From NCBI GenBank assembly GCA_016875645.1, contig VGPE01000009.1, forward strand, positions 1 through 23,829: a stretch of 23,829 bases of DNA. The letters run 5' to 3'. A model generated the notes under the pieces. The model was given only the letters and a program-made list of their open reading frames with translations, searched no databases and was not told the origin of the DNA. Source of the DNA: Chloroflexota bacterium (GTDB taxonomy: Bacteria; Chloroflexota; Limnocylindria; Limnocylindrales; CSP1-4). Shown piece by piece: positions 1 through 9,573 of the stretch. Position 1 is the first letter of the stretch, and each line of letters begins with the position of its first letter. Position numbers and translations under genes: made by a program.

Positions 1-66
1 CAGGCCGGCGCCTCCGGCGCCGATGATCAGGACGTCATGGGGGTGGGTCTCGTGCGCGTCGGTCAC
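1..66 (-). CDS. sdhA: Succinate dehydrogenase/fumarate reductase flavoprotein subunit, N-terminus only
   Basis: Only the first 22 codons lie in the window, read leftward off its edge. They encode a short hydrophilic leader followed by DVLIIGAGGAGL, a dinucleotide-binding beta-alpha-beta fingerprint (GxGxxG) of the kind that opens succinate dehydrogenase and fumarate reductase flavoproteins. That subunit holds covalent FAD and oxidises succinate to fumarate. I chose the GTG at 66; another in-frame GTG lies about 21 bases upstream. The gene follows the membrane-anchor gene after 25 bases, and this anchor-then-flavoprotein order is that of mycobacterial Sdh1. The fingerprint alone could belong to another FAD enzyme, so the assignment rests mainly on the neighbour. 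Confidence 0.72.
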   Translation of the reverse strand, partial: MTDAHETHPHDVLIIGAGGAGL

Positions 67-91
67 GGGCGGACCATCGGGGCTCACCAGG

Positions 92-892
92 TCACGGACG
101 GAGCGCCGGGTCCGCAAAGAGCCCCGTGGCGAGCAGCCGGATGTAGAGGTCGGCGAAACCCACCGAGAACAGGCTCAGCCATGCCCATTGCATATGGCGG
201 CCATTGAGCCCGGTGAGCCGGCGCCAGAGGCTGTAGCGGACGCGTGTGCGCCGCGTGCACGAGAAGCAGTCGAGCCGGCCGCCGACGAGATGGCGCAGCG
301 AGTGACAGGAGAACGAGTAGCCCGTGAGCAGGAAGGCGTTCCCGAACAGGATCGCGCTGCCGAGGCCCAGGCGCCAGTGGCCGTCATGGTGGAGCGAGAG
401 GGCGGCATCGAGCCAGAGGAAGAACAGGGGAATGAACGCCAGGTACAGGAAGACGCGGTGCAGGTTCTGCAGGATGAACGGGAAGCGAGCCTCCATCGCG
501 TAACCCGTGTGCAACTTCGGCTCCCCGACTGCGCACGCCGGCGGGTCTGCGAAGTACGCGCGGTAGTACGCCTTGCGGTAGTAGTAGCAGGTGGTCCGAA
601 AGCCGAGCGGGATCCAGAGGATGAGGACCGCCGGCGAGAACCACCAGGGCAGGATTCCCTGGCCGATGAGCGGCGAGAAGAAGGGCGACAGGTAGCCCTG
701 CGTCTCGTACGGGACGTTGAAGACCGGGCCCCAGATGAGCGCCGAAAAGAGCGAGTACACGATGAACGCGCCGAAGCCGGCCGCAACCAGCATCGGGGAC
801 GACCACCACCGATCCAGGCGCGCCGTGACGCCAAGCCCCCGGCGGGCGGCGCCGCCGGGCCCAGTCTCGATTCGCCGCGCGGTTACGCTCAT
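92..892 (-). CDS. Succinate dehydrogenase membrane-anchor (cytochrome b) subunit, Sdh1 type
   Basis: The 266-residue protein is predicted to anchor succinate dehydrogenase in the membrane and pass electrons to quinone. I see five hydrophobic segments at about residues 34-56, 84-102, 137-162, 176-195 and 234-257, which suits a fused single-subunit anchor rather than separate SdhC and SdhD. Histidines near or within the helices (H145, H197, H201, H233) are candidate haem ligands. Cysteines are frequent around the fourth helix (CHSLRH at 196-201, CFSC at 209-212). Length and gene order resemble the anchor of mycobacterial Sdh1 (Rv0249c, about 273 residues), a comparison from memory. The ATG at 892 gives a sensible start just before the first helix. 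The stop at 92 is 25 bases before the flavoprotein start, so the two are probably one operon. Confidence 0.72.
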   Translation of the reverse strand: MSVTARRIETGPGGAARRGLGVTARLDRWWSSPMLVAAGFGAFIVYSLFSALIWGPVFNVPYETQGYLSPFFSPLIGQGILPWWFSPAVLILWIPLGFRTTCYYYRKAYYRAYFADPPACAVGEPKLHTGYAMEARFPFILQNLHRVFLYLAFIPLFFLWLDAALSLHHDGHWRLGLGSAILFGNAFLLTGYSFSCHSLRHLVGGRLDCFSCTRRTRVRYSLWRRLTGLNGRHMQWAWLSLFSVGFADLYIRLLATGLFADPALRP

Positions 893-944
893 TCGACCCT
901 CGTCTGAGTCGGGTGGGCGGCACCGCGCCGCGGGCCGCGCGGGC

Positions 945-950
945 ATTCTA
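945..950 (-). promoter_or_regulatory. Possible -10 element for the sdh operon
   Basis: The minus strand reads TAGAAT, five of six matches to the TATAAT consensus, 53 bases upstream of the anchor start codon. It lies in the 183-base spacer between the leftward sdh genes and rightward sucC. No convincing -35 box sits 16-18 bases upstream, so this is only a candidate. AT-rich hexamers are rare in this GC-rich spacer. Confidence 0.22.
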
Positions 951-1075
951 GCGGCCCAGAATCGCAGCGAGGCGCCCGATCCGCGCCGTGCGCACGCGGT
1001 ACCATCCGCACGCCCTGCCCGGCGCCCGACGCTCGGTCCGGCCCCCACCAGCTTGCCCGCGAGGAGCCGCCGCGC

Positions 1076-2257
1076 GTGAAGATCCAGGAAGCCGACGCCA
1101 AGACGCTGCTCCTCGCCCAGGGCCTGCCCGTGCCACCCTGGGAAGTCGCCCGCACCGTGGCCGACACACGGGCCGCCGCGGACCGCTTCTTCGCGGCAGG
1201 CAACGAGATGGTCGTGATCAAGGCCCAGGTGCTGGTCGGCGGTCGCGGCAAGGCCGGCGGCGTGAAGCTTGCCCGCTCGGCCGCCGAGGCGGAGGCGGTC
1301 GCGGGCGCGATCCTCGGCATGTCCATCAAGGGCATCACGGTCCGCAAGGTACTGGTCGCGCCCGCGGCGGACATCGTGCGGGAGTTCTACCTCTCCGCGG
1401 TCCTCGATCGGTCGGCTCGCCGGATCCTGCTCATGGCATCCGCCGAGGGCGGTGTCGAGATCGAACAGGTCGCCGTGGACCACCCGGAAGCGATCGTCAC
1501 GCTCCATGCCGACCCGGCCCTGGGGCTGATGGACTGGCAGGCGCGCGCGCTCGCGTTCCGGCTTGGCCTGGGCGCGCATCTGCGGCAGGCCGTCGGGATC
1601 GCCAAGGGCGTCGTCCGGACGATGCTCGCCAACGACGCGGACCTGGTGGAGATCAACCCGCTTGCGATCGTGCGCGAGCGCGCGGCCGACGGCTCCACCG
1701 TGGAGCGGCTCGCGGCCCTCGACGCGAAGGTGACCATCGACGACTCCGCGCTTGCCCGCCACCCCGAACTGGAGGCGATGCGCGATCTCGACGAAGAGGA
1801 CCCGACCGACCTCGAGGCGCGGGCCGCCGGCATCAGCTTCATCAAGCTCGACGGCACGATCGGCTGCATGGTCAACGGCGCGGGCCTCGCGATGACCACG
1901 ATGGACCTCGTGAAGCGGGCCGGCGGGGAACCCGCCAACTTCCTCGACATCGGGGGCGGCGCGCGCGCCGACAAGGTGGCTGCCGCGACGCGCCTGATCC
2001 TCGCCGACCCGAACGTGCGCGCGATCCTGGTCAACATCTTCGGCGGCATCACCCGCGGCGATGAGGTCGCGCGCGGCCTCATCGAGGCGCGCTCGGTGCA
2101 GGAACGGTCGGTCCCGATGGTCGTCCGGATCGTCGGCACCAATGCGGAGGAGGCGCAACGCCTGCTGCGAGCCGCGAACTTCCAGACGGCGGTCTCGCTC
2201 GATGAGGCCGCCCGCAAGGCCGTGGCTGCGGCCGGGTCCGCCGGAGCCGCGGCGTGA
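1076..2257 (+). CDS. sucC: Succinyl-CoA synthetase (ADP/GDP-forming) beta subunit
   Basis: SucC forms the nucleotide-binding half of succinyl-CoA synthetase, which interconverts succinyl-CoA and succinate with formation of ATP or GTP. The 393-residue product has the family's normal length. It opens with the typical MKIQEADAKTLL start, carries the ATP-grasp glycine loop GGRGKAGGVK near residues 55-64, and in its C-terminal CoA-ligase half has ANFLDIGGGA and ILVNIFGGI. The start is GTG, preceded by a GAGGAG ribosome site at about 1061-1066. Its end overlaps sucD by four bases (GTGA), so the two subunits are translationally coupled. Placed back to back with sdh, it supplies succinate to that enzyme. 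Confidence 0.96.
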   Translation: MKIQEADAKTLLLAQGLPVPPWEVARTVADTRAAADRFFAAGNEMVVIKAQVLVGGRGKAGGVKLARSAAEAEAVAGAILGMSIKGITVRKVLVAPAADIVREFYLSAVLDRSARRILLMASAEGGVEIEQVAVDHPEAIVTLHADPALGLMDWQARALAFRLGLGAHLRQAVGIAKGVVRTMLANDADLVEINPLAIVRERAADGSTVERLAALDAKVTIDDSALARHPELEAMRDLDEEDPTDLEARAAGISFIKLDGTIGCMVNGAGLAMTTMDLVKRAGGEPANFLDIGGGARADKVAAATRLILADPNVRAILVNIFGGITRGDEVARGLIEARSVQERSVPMVVRIVGTNAEEAQRLLRAANFQTAVSLDEAARKAVAAAGSAGAAA

Positions 2258-3135
2258 GCATCCTGATCGGGCGCGACACGCGCCTCGTGGTGCAGGGCAT
2301 CACCGGACGCGAGGGCGAGTTCCACTCCCGTGCAATGCTCGAGTACGGCACCCCGCTCGTGGCCGGCATGACGCCGGGCAAGGGCGGCCAGCGCGTGCTC
2401 GATAACCGGGTGCCGGTCTTCAACACCGTGGCCGAGGCGGTCGCCGAGACGGGCGCCAACACGTCGTGCATCTTCGTCCCGGCCGCCGGCGCACCCGACG
2501 CCGTCCTCGAGGCCGTCGGCTCCGGGATCAGGACGATCTTCTGCATCACCGAGGGCATCCCGGCCCTCGACATGGTCCCGGTCGTGGAGGAGGTCCGGCG
2601 CGCGGGCGCGCGCCTGATCGGGCCCAACTGCCCGGGTGCTACATCGCCCGGTCGGGCCAAGGTCGGCATCATTCCCGGCTCGGTGCACCGCGAGGGCAGG
2701 GTGGGAGTCGTGTCGCGCTCCGGCACCCTCACCTACGAGGCGGTCCAGGCGATGACCGACGCGGGCATCGGCCAGTCAACCTGTGTCGGCATCGGCGGCG
2801 ACCCGATCATCGGGACCACGTTCCTGGACGTGCTCCAGCTCTTCGCCGCGGACGACGAGACCGAAGCGCTGGTGCTGATCGGCGAGATCGGCGGCTCGGC
2901 CGAGGAGGAGGCCGCCGCCTGGGCCGGCCAGCACCTTCCCGACCGGCCGAAGGTCGCGTTCATCGCCGGGCGCACGGCGCCCGAGGGACGCCGCATGGGC
3001 CACGCCGGAGCCATCATCTCCGGCGGTCGCGGGACGGCCCAGTCCAAGGTGGACGCGCTCGAGGCGGCCGGGTTCCGCGTCGCAGGCTCCCCCACCGAGA
3101 TCCCGGCACTGCTGCGGCAGGCCGGCGTCGCCTGA
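2254..3135 (+). CDS. sucD: Succinyl-CoA synthetase alpha subunit
   Basis: SucD binds CoA through an N-terminal Rossmann fold and carries the histidine that is phosphorylated during catalysis. The 293-residue product shows QGITGREGEFH near residue 14, GMTPGKGGQ near 38 and IGPNCPG near 122. GHAGAI places the phospho-histidine at H250, close to E. coli H246. Two further family blocks, SRSGTLTYE and GEIGGSAEEEAA, are intact. The GTG start lies inside the sucC stop (GTGA overlap). Nothing is missing; the gene should form a working heteromer with sucC. Confidence 0.96.
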   Translation: MSILIGRDTRLVVQGITGREGEFHSRAMLEYGTPLVAGMTPGKGGQRVLDNRVPVFNTVAEAVAETGANTSCIFVPAAGAPDAVLEAVGSGIRTIFCITEGIPALDMVPVVEEVRRAGARLIGPNCPGATSPGRAKVGIIPGSVHREGRVGVVSRSGTLTYEAVQAMTDAGIGQSTCVGIGGDPIIGTTFLDVLQLFAADDETEALVLIGEIGGSAEEEAAAWAGQHLPDRPKVAFIAGRTAPEGRRMGHAGAIISGGRGTAQSKVDALEAAGFRVAGSPTEIPALLRQAGVA

Positions 3136-3155
3136 GCGCGCCGCGACCCCCAGCC

Positions 3156-3629
3156 GTGCGCCGCTCCGATGTCCGCCTGCTGTTCAGCTATGACCGCTGG
3201 GCGACCGCGCGGGTCCTCAACACCGCCGAGGACATGAGTCCAGAGGCCTGGGCCCAGCCGTCCGCAGTGGGCGACCGCAGCCTTGGCGGAATCCTGGTCC
3301 ATGCCCTTGGCGCACATGCCCGCTGGCGCAACGCCTGGCATGGCACGGGCGAGCGGCCGCGGCCCGAGGACGAACCGCTGCCGAGCGTGGCCGAACTCCG
3401 CGGGCAATGGGTGGCGGAGTGGGACGCCCTGGACGCCTACCTGGCCTCGCTCGATGAGGGCGCGCCGGACGGGATCTGGGACGGCCTGCCGCTGTGGCAG
3501 CCGATGGTCCACGTCGTGAACCACGGCACGCAGCACCGCAGCGAGGCGGCTGTGATCCTCACCGGGGCCGGCCACTCCCCCGGCGAATTGGACTTCATCG
3601 ACTTCCTGACCGAGGCGATGCGAGGATGA
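3156..3629 (+). CDS. DinB-family putative metal-dependent protein
   Basis: This 157-residue protein has the four-helix DinB/YfiT pattern. It opens with an LFSYDRWATARVL helix and keeps three histidines at the usual positions for a metal site: H49 in LVHALGAH, and H123 and H127 in NHGTQHR. Members include thiol-dependent transferases and DNA-damage-inducible proteins, but most have no known substrate, and the sequence does not settle the reaction here. I chose the GTG at 3156 because it leaves two or three residues before the first conserved helix and lies 20 bases after sucD. It is probably co-transcribed with sucCD. Its stop is one base from the end of the convergent epimerase gene. Confidence 0.82.
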   Translation: MRRSDVRLLFSYDRWATARVLNTAEDMSPEAWAQPSAVGDRSLGGILVHALGAHARWRNAWHGTGERPRPEDEPLPSVAELRGQWVAEWDALDAYLASLDEGAPDGIWDGLPLWQPMVHVVNHGTQHRSEAAVILTGAGHSPGELDFIDFLTEAMRG

Positions 3630-3630
3630 G

Positions 3631-4115
3631 TCAGCTGATCCGGTAACCCAGCGCGACCCACGCCGGCCCCCCCGGCGCCTCGATCAGCTCCACCAGCGCA
3701 CCGTTCGTGCCCCGCGGGTGGATGAAGGCGACCGGCCCTTCCGCGCCACGGCGCGGCGCCGCGTCGATCAGGTCGAGTCCCGCGGCAGCGGCTCGCTCCA
3801 GGGCGTGCGCGATGTCGTCCACTTCGAGGCAGATGTGGTGGAGCCCTTCGCCGCGCTTGGCGAGGAAGCGCGCCACGCCGGTTCCCGCCTCGGTCGGCTG
3901 GAGCAGTTCCACCTTGGAGTCCCCGGCGCCGAGGAAGGCGAGCCGGACCCCGTCGGTCGGGTGGTCAAGAATCGCCTCGAACGGCAGCCCGAGCCGATCG
4001 CGGTAGCAGGCGAGGGCGGCGTCGAGATCGGCGACGATGATCCCCACGTGATGGATGCGGCGGATCGGGCCGATCTCGGCGCCGAGCGCCGAGGGCCGCT
4101 TGGTCATGGAACCCA

Positions 4116-4116
<1 letters not shown>
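3631..4116 (-). CDS. mce: Methylmalonyl-CoA epimerase
   Basis: The enzyme racemises (S)- and (R)-methylmalonyl-CoA so that the carboxylase product can enter the mutase. The 161-residue product has two vicinal-oxygen-chelate repeats: IHHVGIIVADLDAALACY at residues 21-38, and LHHICLEVDD in the second half. It ends with the family's HPRGTNGALVELIE block. Histidines in the two repeats and the last glutamate are the expected metal ligands. The start ATG shares one base with the mutase stop (TGATG), which implies coupled translation; a second in-frame ATG nine bases later is possible. As the last gene of the operon it completes the carboxylase-epimerase-mutase route. The operon context makes this more likely than a general glyoxalase. 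Confidence 0.93.
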
Positions 4117-5815
<1,699 letters not shown>

Positions 5816-5819
<4 letters not shown>

Positions 5820-6376
5820 GCGATCACCAGCAGGACCATGCCGAGTTCCACGGTCTGGCCGGGCGCCACGTCGATCCGCTCCACGACCCCGGCGTGCGGT
5901 GCGCGGACCTCGTTCTGCATCTTCATGGCCTCGATGACAAGGACCTGCTGCCCGGCCGCCACGTCGTCGCCGACCGCGACGGAAACGGCCACGAGGCGTC
6001 CCGGGATCACGGCTCGAAGCTCGATTCTGCCCCCGAGGACACCCTCCCCGCGACCGCTGCCGGCGCGTTCGCGGAGTCGCGCAAGGCGCTCCGACCCGAT
6101 CGCGACGACGAAGCGCCAGCCATCCACGACGATCTCGCGGTGCGCCAGGCCGTCCCGCCCGACGCTGACGGGGCCCAGGATGACCTGCGCGGGCTCGTTC
6201 CCGGGCTGGCCGACGAGGGCATGGGTTGCGTCGGATCGACGGAGTGCTGCGCCCCATGGATCATCGGGACGAAGCACCAGCGGCGTGTCGCCCTCCAGGA
6301 CGGTCGCCGGATCCAGCTCGACCCGCAGGGACGGATCGTCGGGCGCAACAAGGTCAGCCGCGTCCGTCGCGCTCAT
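5816..6376 (-). CDS. Biotin carboxyl carrier subunit of acyl-CoA carboxylase (BT-like region plus BCCP)
   Basis: The 186-residue protein carries biotin between the carboxylase and carboxyltransferase sites. The C-terminal 70 residues are a biotinyl domain with the EAMKMQNEV motif, so K152 is the predicted biotinylation site. The first 110 residues are not a simple linker: REIVVDGWRFVV followed by an arginine-rich helix resembles the BT domain that lies between the biotin carboxylase and carrier parts of fused propionyl-CoA carboxylase alpha subunits. I prefer the ATG at 6376, which overlaps the biotin carboxylase stop as ATGA; another ATG lies nine bases upstream. Both ends therefore overlap their neighbours by four bases, giving tightly coupled expression. 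Confidence 0.9.
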
Positions 6377-7977
6377 CTCGGCCATCGGTCGACTCCGCTC
6401 CGGCGCCCCGCTGCCGCCCAGGCCGAAGGCTCGCTGCCCCGCTCCCGACCTGGCTCGTTCGCCCGCGCGCCGGGTCCGTCCGGGGCGGCGTCCGCGGCCG
6501 GGCGCCCGGCGGGTGCATGACCCTCGTGCAGGACCGCGGCCGCTCGCAGGGCGATGTCGCGTGCCCGGTCCCGGTCACCGCGGGGATCCCAGTGCTCCGC
6601 CACCCAGCCGGTCGACAGATCGATGGCTTCGAACGCCGGGCTGCGCGCGAGGAGGCGGGCGAACGGCAAGGTGGTCTGGATGCCGGTCACCTCGACCTCG
6701 TCGAGAGCCCGCTGGAGCCGCCGGACCGCGCGCGGCCGGTCCGCCGCCCAGACCATGAGCTTTGCGATCATCGGGTCGTACTCGGGCGGGATGCGCTCCC
6801 CCGCATCGATCGCTGCATCCACCCGGACGCCGGGTCCGGCCGGCATGGTCCAGGACCCGATCCGCCCAGGTGTCGGGGTGAACCCACGGGCCGGGTCCTC
6901 GGCGAGCAGGCGGACCTCGATGGCGTGGCGGACGGGCTCTGCCGCGACCGCGGCCGCGGCCAGCACTTCGTCCGACAGCGGGTGGCCCGCCGCGATCAGG
7001 AACTGCTCCCTGACGAGGTCGAGACCGGAGACGAGCTCGGTGACACCGTGCTCGACCTGGAGCCGGGCGTTGACCTCGAGGAACCAGAATCTGCCCTCCG
7101 GATCGAGCAGGAACTCGGCTGTGGCCGCGTTGGTCAGCCCGGCCACCGTGGCCGCCCGGACCGCGAGGCCGTGAACCACGCGCCGCTGCTCCACCGTGAC
7201 GCCGGGGGCCGGCGCCTCCTCGATCAGCTTCTGGTGGCGGCGCTGGATCGAGCAGTCGCGCTCCCCCACCGCCACGACGTGGCCCGCGTTGTCTCCCAGG
7301 AGCTGGACCTCCACGTGGCGCGCGGGCCGCACTTCGCGCTCAAGGTAGACCGCTCCGTCGCCAAACGCGGCGGCCGCCTCGCGCGAGCCGGAGATCAGCG
7401 CGGCGGGCAGCTCCTCAAGGCGTTCCACGCGCCGCATCCCTCGGCCACCACCACCGGCAGACGCCTTCACCAGGAGTGGCAGGCCGATCGCACGTGCCTG
7501 CTCGACGATGTCCGCGACGTCGTCGGGCCGGTACACCGGGGCCGGGTCGAAGGTGCCCGGGACCACGGGCACACCGACTTCTCGCGCCACCCGCCGGGCC
7601 GCCAGCTTGTCTCCGAGCGCTGAGATGGCGCGCGACGACGGCCCGATGAACGTGATCCCGGCGTCTTCAACCGCGCGCGCGAACTCCGCCCGCTCGGCCA
7701 GGAACCCGTAGCCTGGGTGGACCGCGTCCGCGCACATCTGCCTGGCTGCTGCCAGCACGCGATCGATCCGCAGGTAGGACTCGGCGGGTGACGCCGGACC
7801 CAGCAGGACTGCGTCGTCCGCTGCACGGACGTGCTGGGCCTCCGCGTCGGCCTCGGAGTAGACGCTGACCGGGCTCATGCCCATCTCCCGACAGGCGCGG
7901 ATCACGCGGAGCGCGATCTCACCCCGGTTGGCGATGAGCACACGTCGGAACGGAGGCTTGGCTGCGGGCGATGCCAC
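6373..7977 (-). CDS. accC: Biotin carboxylase subunit of acyl-CoA (propionyl-CoA) carboxylase
   Basis: This ATP-grasp enzyme carboxylates the biotin on the carrier subunit using ATP and bicarbonate. Recognisable blocks in order are RRVLIANRGEIALRVIRA near the N-terminus, HPGYGFLAE, the nucleotide-binding loop KASAGGGGRGM, CSIQRRHQKLIEEAP, and EVNARLQVEHGVTELV with the catalytic Glu, Asn and Arg. The carboxylase core covers about 450 residues. The last 70 or so are an Ala/Pro/Arg/Gly-rich tail with no recognised domain. I chose the GTG at 7977 (534 residues), which has AGGA upstream; an in-frame TTG at 8004 would add nine residues but lacks a ribosome site. It follows the carboxyltransferase by about 48 bases, the only real gap in the operon. 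Confidence 0.94.
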   Translation of the reverse strand: MASPAAKPPFRRVLIANRGEIALRVIRACREMGMSPVSVYSEADAEAQHVRAADDAVLLGPASPAESYLRIDRVLAAARQMCADAVHPGYGFLAERAEFARAVEDAGITFIGPSSRAISALGDKLAARRVAREVGVPVVPGTFDPAPVYRPDDVADIVEQARAIGLPLLVKASAGGGGRGMRRVERLEELPAALISGSREAAAAFGDGAVYLEREVRPARHVEVQLLGDNAGHVVAVGERDCSIQRRHQKLIEEAPAPGVTVEQRRVVHGLAVRAATVAGLTNAATAEFLLDPEGRFWFLEVNARLQVEHGVTELVSGLDLVREQFLIAAGHPLSDEVLAAAAVAAEPVRHAIEVRLLAEDPARGFTPTPGRIGSWTMPAGPGVRVDAAIDAGERIPPEYDPMIAKLMVWAADRPRAVRRLQRALDEVEVTGIQTTLPFARLLARSPAFEAIDLSTGWVAEHWDPRGDRDRARDIALRAAAVLHEGHAPAGRPAADAAPDGPGARANEPGRERGSEPSAWAAAGRRSGVDRWPR

Positions 7978-7992
7978 GAGCAGGGTCGTCCT

Positions 7993-8008
7993 GTCTTTAC
8001 GCAAAGAC
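7993..8008. repeat. Short perfect hairpin between carboxyltransferase and biotin carboxylase genes
   Basis: The sequence GTCTTTACGCAAAGAC forms a 6-bp stem with a 4-base loop. It sits in the only sizeable gap of the carboxylase operon, just upstream of the preferred biotin carboxylase start. A related 16-mer (14 of 16 identical, also able to pair) lies at 11133-11148 inside parB. A hairpin this short is expected several times by chance in a window of this size, so a role in tuning the operon is only possible. Confidence 0.25.
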
Positions 8009-8025
8009 GCGGTCGGGTCGGCGCG

Positions 8026-9573
8026 TCAGAGAGGAATGTTGCCGTGCTTACGTGGCGGGTTGCTGTCGCGCTTGTCCGCCAGCATGTCGAGCGCGGCAAT
8101 CAGTCGCGGCCGCGTCTCCGAGGGAAGGATGACGGCATCCACGTAGCCGCGGGCGGCGGCAGCGTACGGATTCGCGAACTGGGCCTCGTACTCCGCAACG
8201 AGGCGGGTCCGCTCGGCGGCCGGATCGTCAGCGGCCGCGATCCGATCGCGGAAGATGATGTTCACCGCACCCTCCACGCCCATCACCGCGATCTCCGCAG
8301 TGGGCCACGCCAGGTTCATGTCGCCGCGGACGTGCTTGCTGCTCATGACGTCATACGCGCCGCCGTAGGCCTTGCGGGTGATCACCGTCAGCTTGGGGAC
8401 CGTCGCCTCGCAATAGGCATAGAGCAGCTTCGCACCGTGACGGATGATGCCGCCGTGCTCCTGGCCGACGCCGGGCAGGAACCCGGGCACGTCGACGAAG
8501 GTCACGATCGGAACGTTGAAGCAATCGCACATCCGGACGAAGCGCGCGGCCTTGGCCGAAGCGTCGATGTCGAGAGCACCGGCCAGCACGGACGGCTGCT
8601 GTGCCACCACTCCGACGCTGCGACCGTCCAGTCGCGCGAAGCCGATGAGGATGTTCTGCGCCCAGCCCGGCTGAAGTTCGAGGAACTCGCCGTGATCGAC
8701 GATCGCCTCGATGACGCGGTGCATGGCATAGGGCCGTGCCGGATCGTCGGGGACGATGGTGTCGAGGGCCGGCGCAGCCCGGTCCCGCGAATCCGTGGCT
8801 TGCTGCCGCGGGGGGGTACTGAGGTTGTTCTGTGGCAGGAAGGAGAGGATCCGTCGCGCGAGGTCCAGCGCTTCGGCTTCGTCGCGCGCCGCCAGGTGCG
8901 CCACGCCGCTGATGGTGGTGTGCGTGGTCGCGCCGCCGAGTCGCTCGGCGTCGGTGTCCTCGTGGGTCACGGCCTTCACCACGTTGGGCCCGGTGACGAA
9001 CATGTAGCTGGTGCCCTCGACCATCACGATCACGTCGGTGATCGCGGGCGAGTACACGGCACCGCCGGCGCAGGGTCCCATGACGACCGACAGCTGCGGC
9101 ACGACGCCCGACGCAAGGGTGTTGCGAAGGAAGATGTCCGCGTAGCCGCCCAGCGAAACGACGCCCTCCTGGATTCGGGCGCCACCCGAGTCGTTGAGCC
9201 CGATGATCGGAGCGCCGACCTTGAGAGCGAGATCCATCACCTTGCAGATCTTCTCGGCATAGGCTTCGGCGAGCGACCCGCCATAGACGGTGAAGTCCTG
9301 GCTGAAGACGAAGACCAGGCGGCCGTCGATGGTGCCGTGGCCGGTCACGACGCCGTCGCCGAGGACACCCTCCAGGCCGAACGCCGTGGAGCGCGACATG
9401 ACGAACGCATCGAGCTCGACGAATGAACCTGGGTCAAGCAGCAGCTCGAGCCGCTCGCGTGCCGTGAGCTTCCCGCGCGCGTGCTGCTGCTCGATGCGAT
9501 TCAGGCCGCCGCCGAGCATCGCTTCCGCGCGGAGATCGAGCAGCCGCGCGGTGCGTTTTTCATTGGTCGGCAC
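8026..9573 (-). CDS. pccB: Acyl-CoA (propionyl-CoA) carboxylase carboxyltransferase beta subunit
   Basis: The beta subunit moves the carboxyl group from biotin to the acyl-CoA, forming methylmalonyl-CoA when the substrate is propionyl-CoA. The 515-residue product has the family's usual length and opens with HARGKLTARERLELLLDPG. Both crotonase-like halves are intact: GGARIQEGV and GPCAGGAVYSPA in the first, QEHGGIIRHGAKLLYAY and AYGGAYDVM in the second. The Asp in GGAYDVM corresponds, from memory, to Asp422 of Streptomyces PccB, which favours propionyl-CoA. The GTG at 9573 is chosen because a strong GGAGG (9581-9585) lies seven bases before it. It is the first gene of the five-gene operon, transcribed away from parAB. 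Confidence 0.95.
   Translation of the reverse strand: MPTNEKRTARLLDLRAEAMLGGGLNRIEQQHARGKLTARERLELLLDPGSFVELDAFVMSRSTAFGLEGVLGDGVVTGHGTIDGRLVFVFSQDFTVYGGSLAEAYAEKICKVMDLALKVGAPIIGLNDSGGARIQEGVVSLGGYADIFLRNTLASGVVPQLSVVMGPCAGGAVYSPAITDVIVMVEGTSYMFVTGPNVVKAVTHEDTDAERLGGATTHTTISGVAHLAARDEAEALDLARRILSFLPQNNLSTPPRQQATDSRDRAAPALDTIVPDDPARPYAMHRVIEAIVDHGEFLELQPGWAQNILIGFARLDGRSVGVVAQQPSVLAGALDIDASAKAARFVRMCDCFNVPIVTFVDVPGFLPGVGQEHGGIIRHGAKLLYAYCEATVPKLTVITRKAYGGAYDVMSSKHVRGDMNLAWPTAEIAVMGVEGAVNIIFRDRIAAADDPAAERTRLVAEYEAQFANPYAAAARGYVDAVILPSETRPRLIAALDMLADKRDSNPPRKHGNIPL

Noticed and set aside
92..2158. A 688-codon open frame on the minus strand covering sdh anchor, the spacer and most of sucC
   Set aside because: Only the last 266 codons are the anchor protein. 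The upstream part is the antisense of sucC and has Arg/Asp/His-rich composition typical of shadow reading.
7831..9426. 531-codon plus-strand open frame opposite pccB
   Set aside because: The minus strand encodes an intact carboxyltransferase with all motifs. The plus-strand translation is His/Arg/Asp-rich with no family features.
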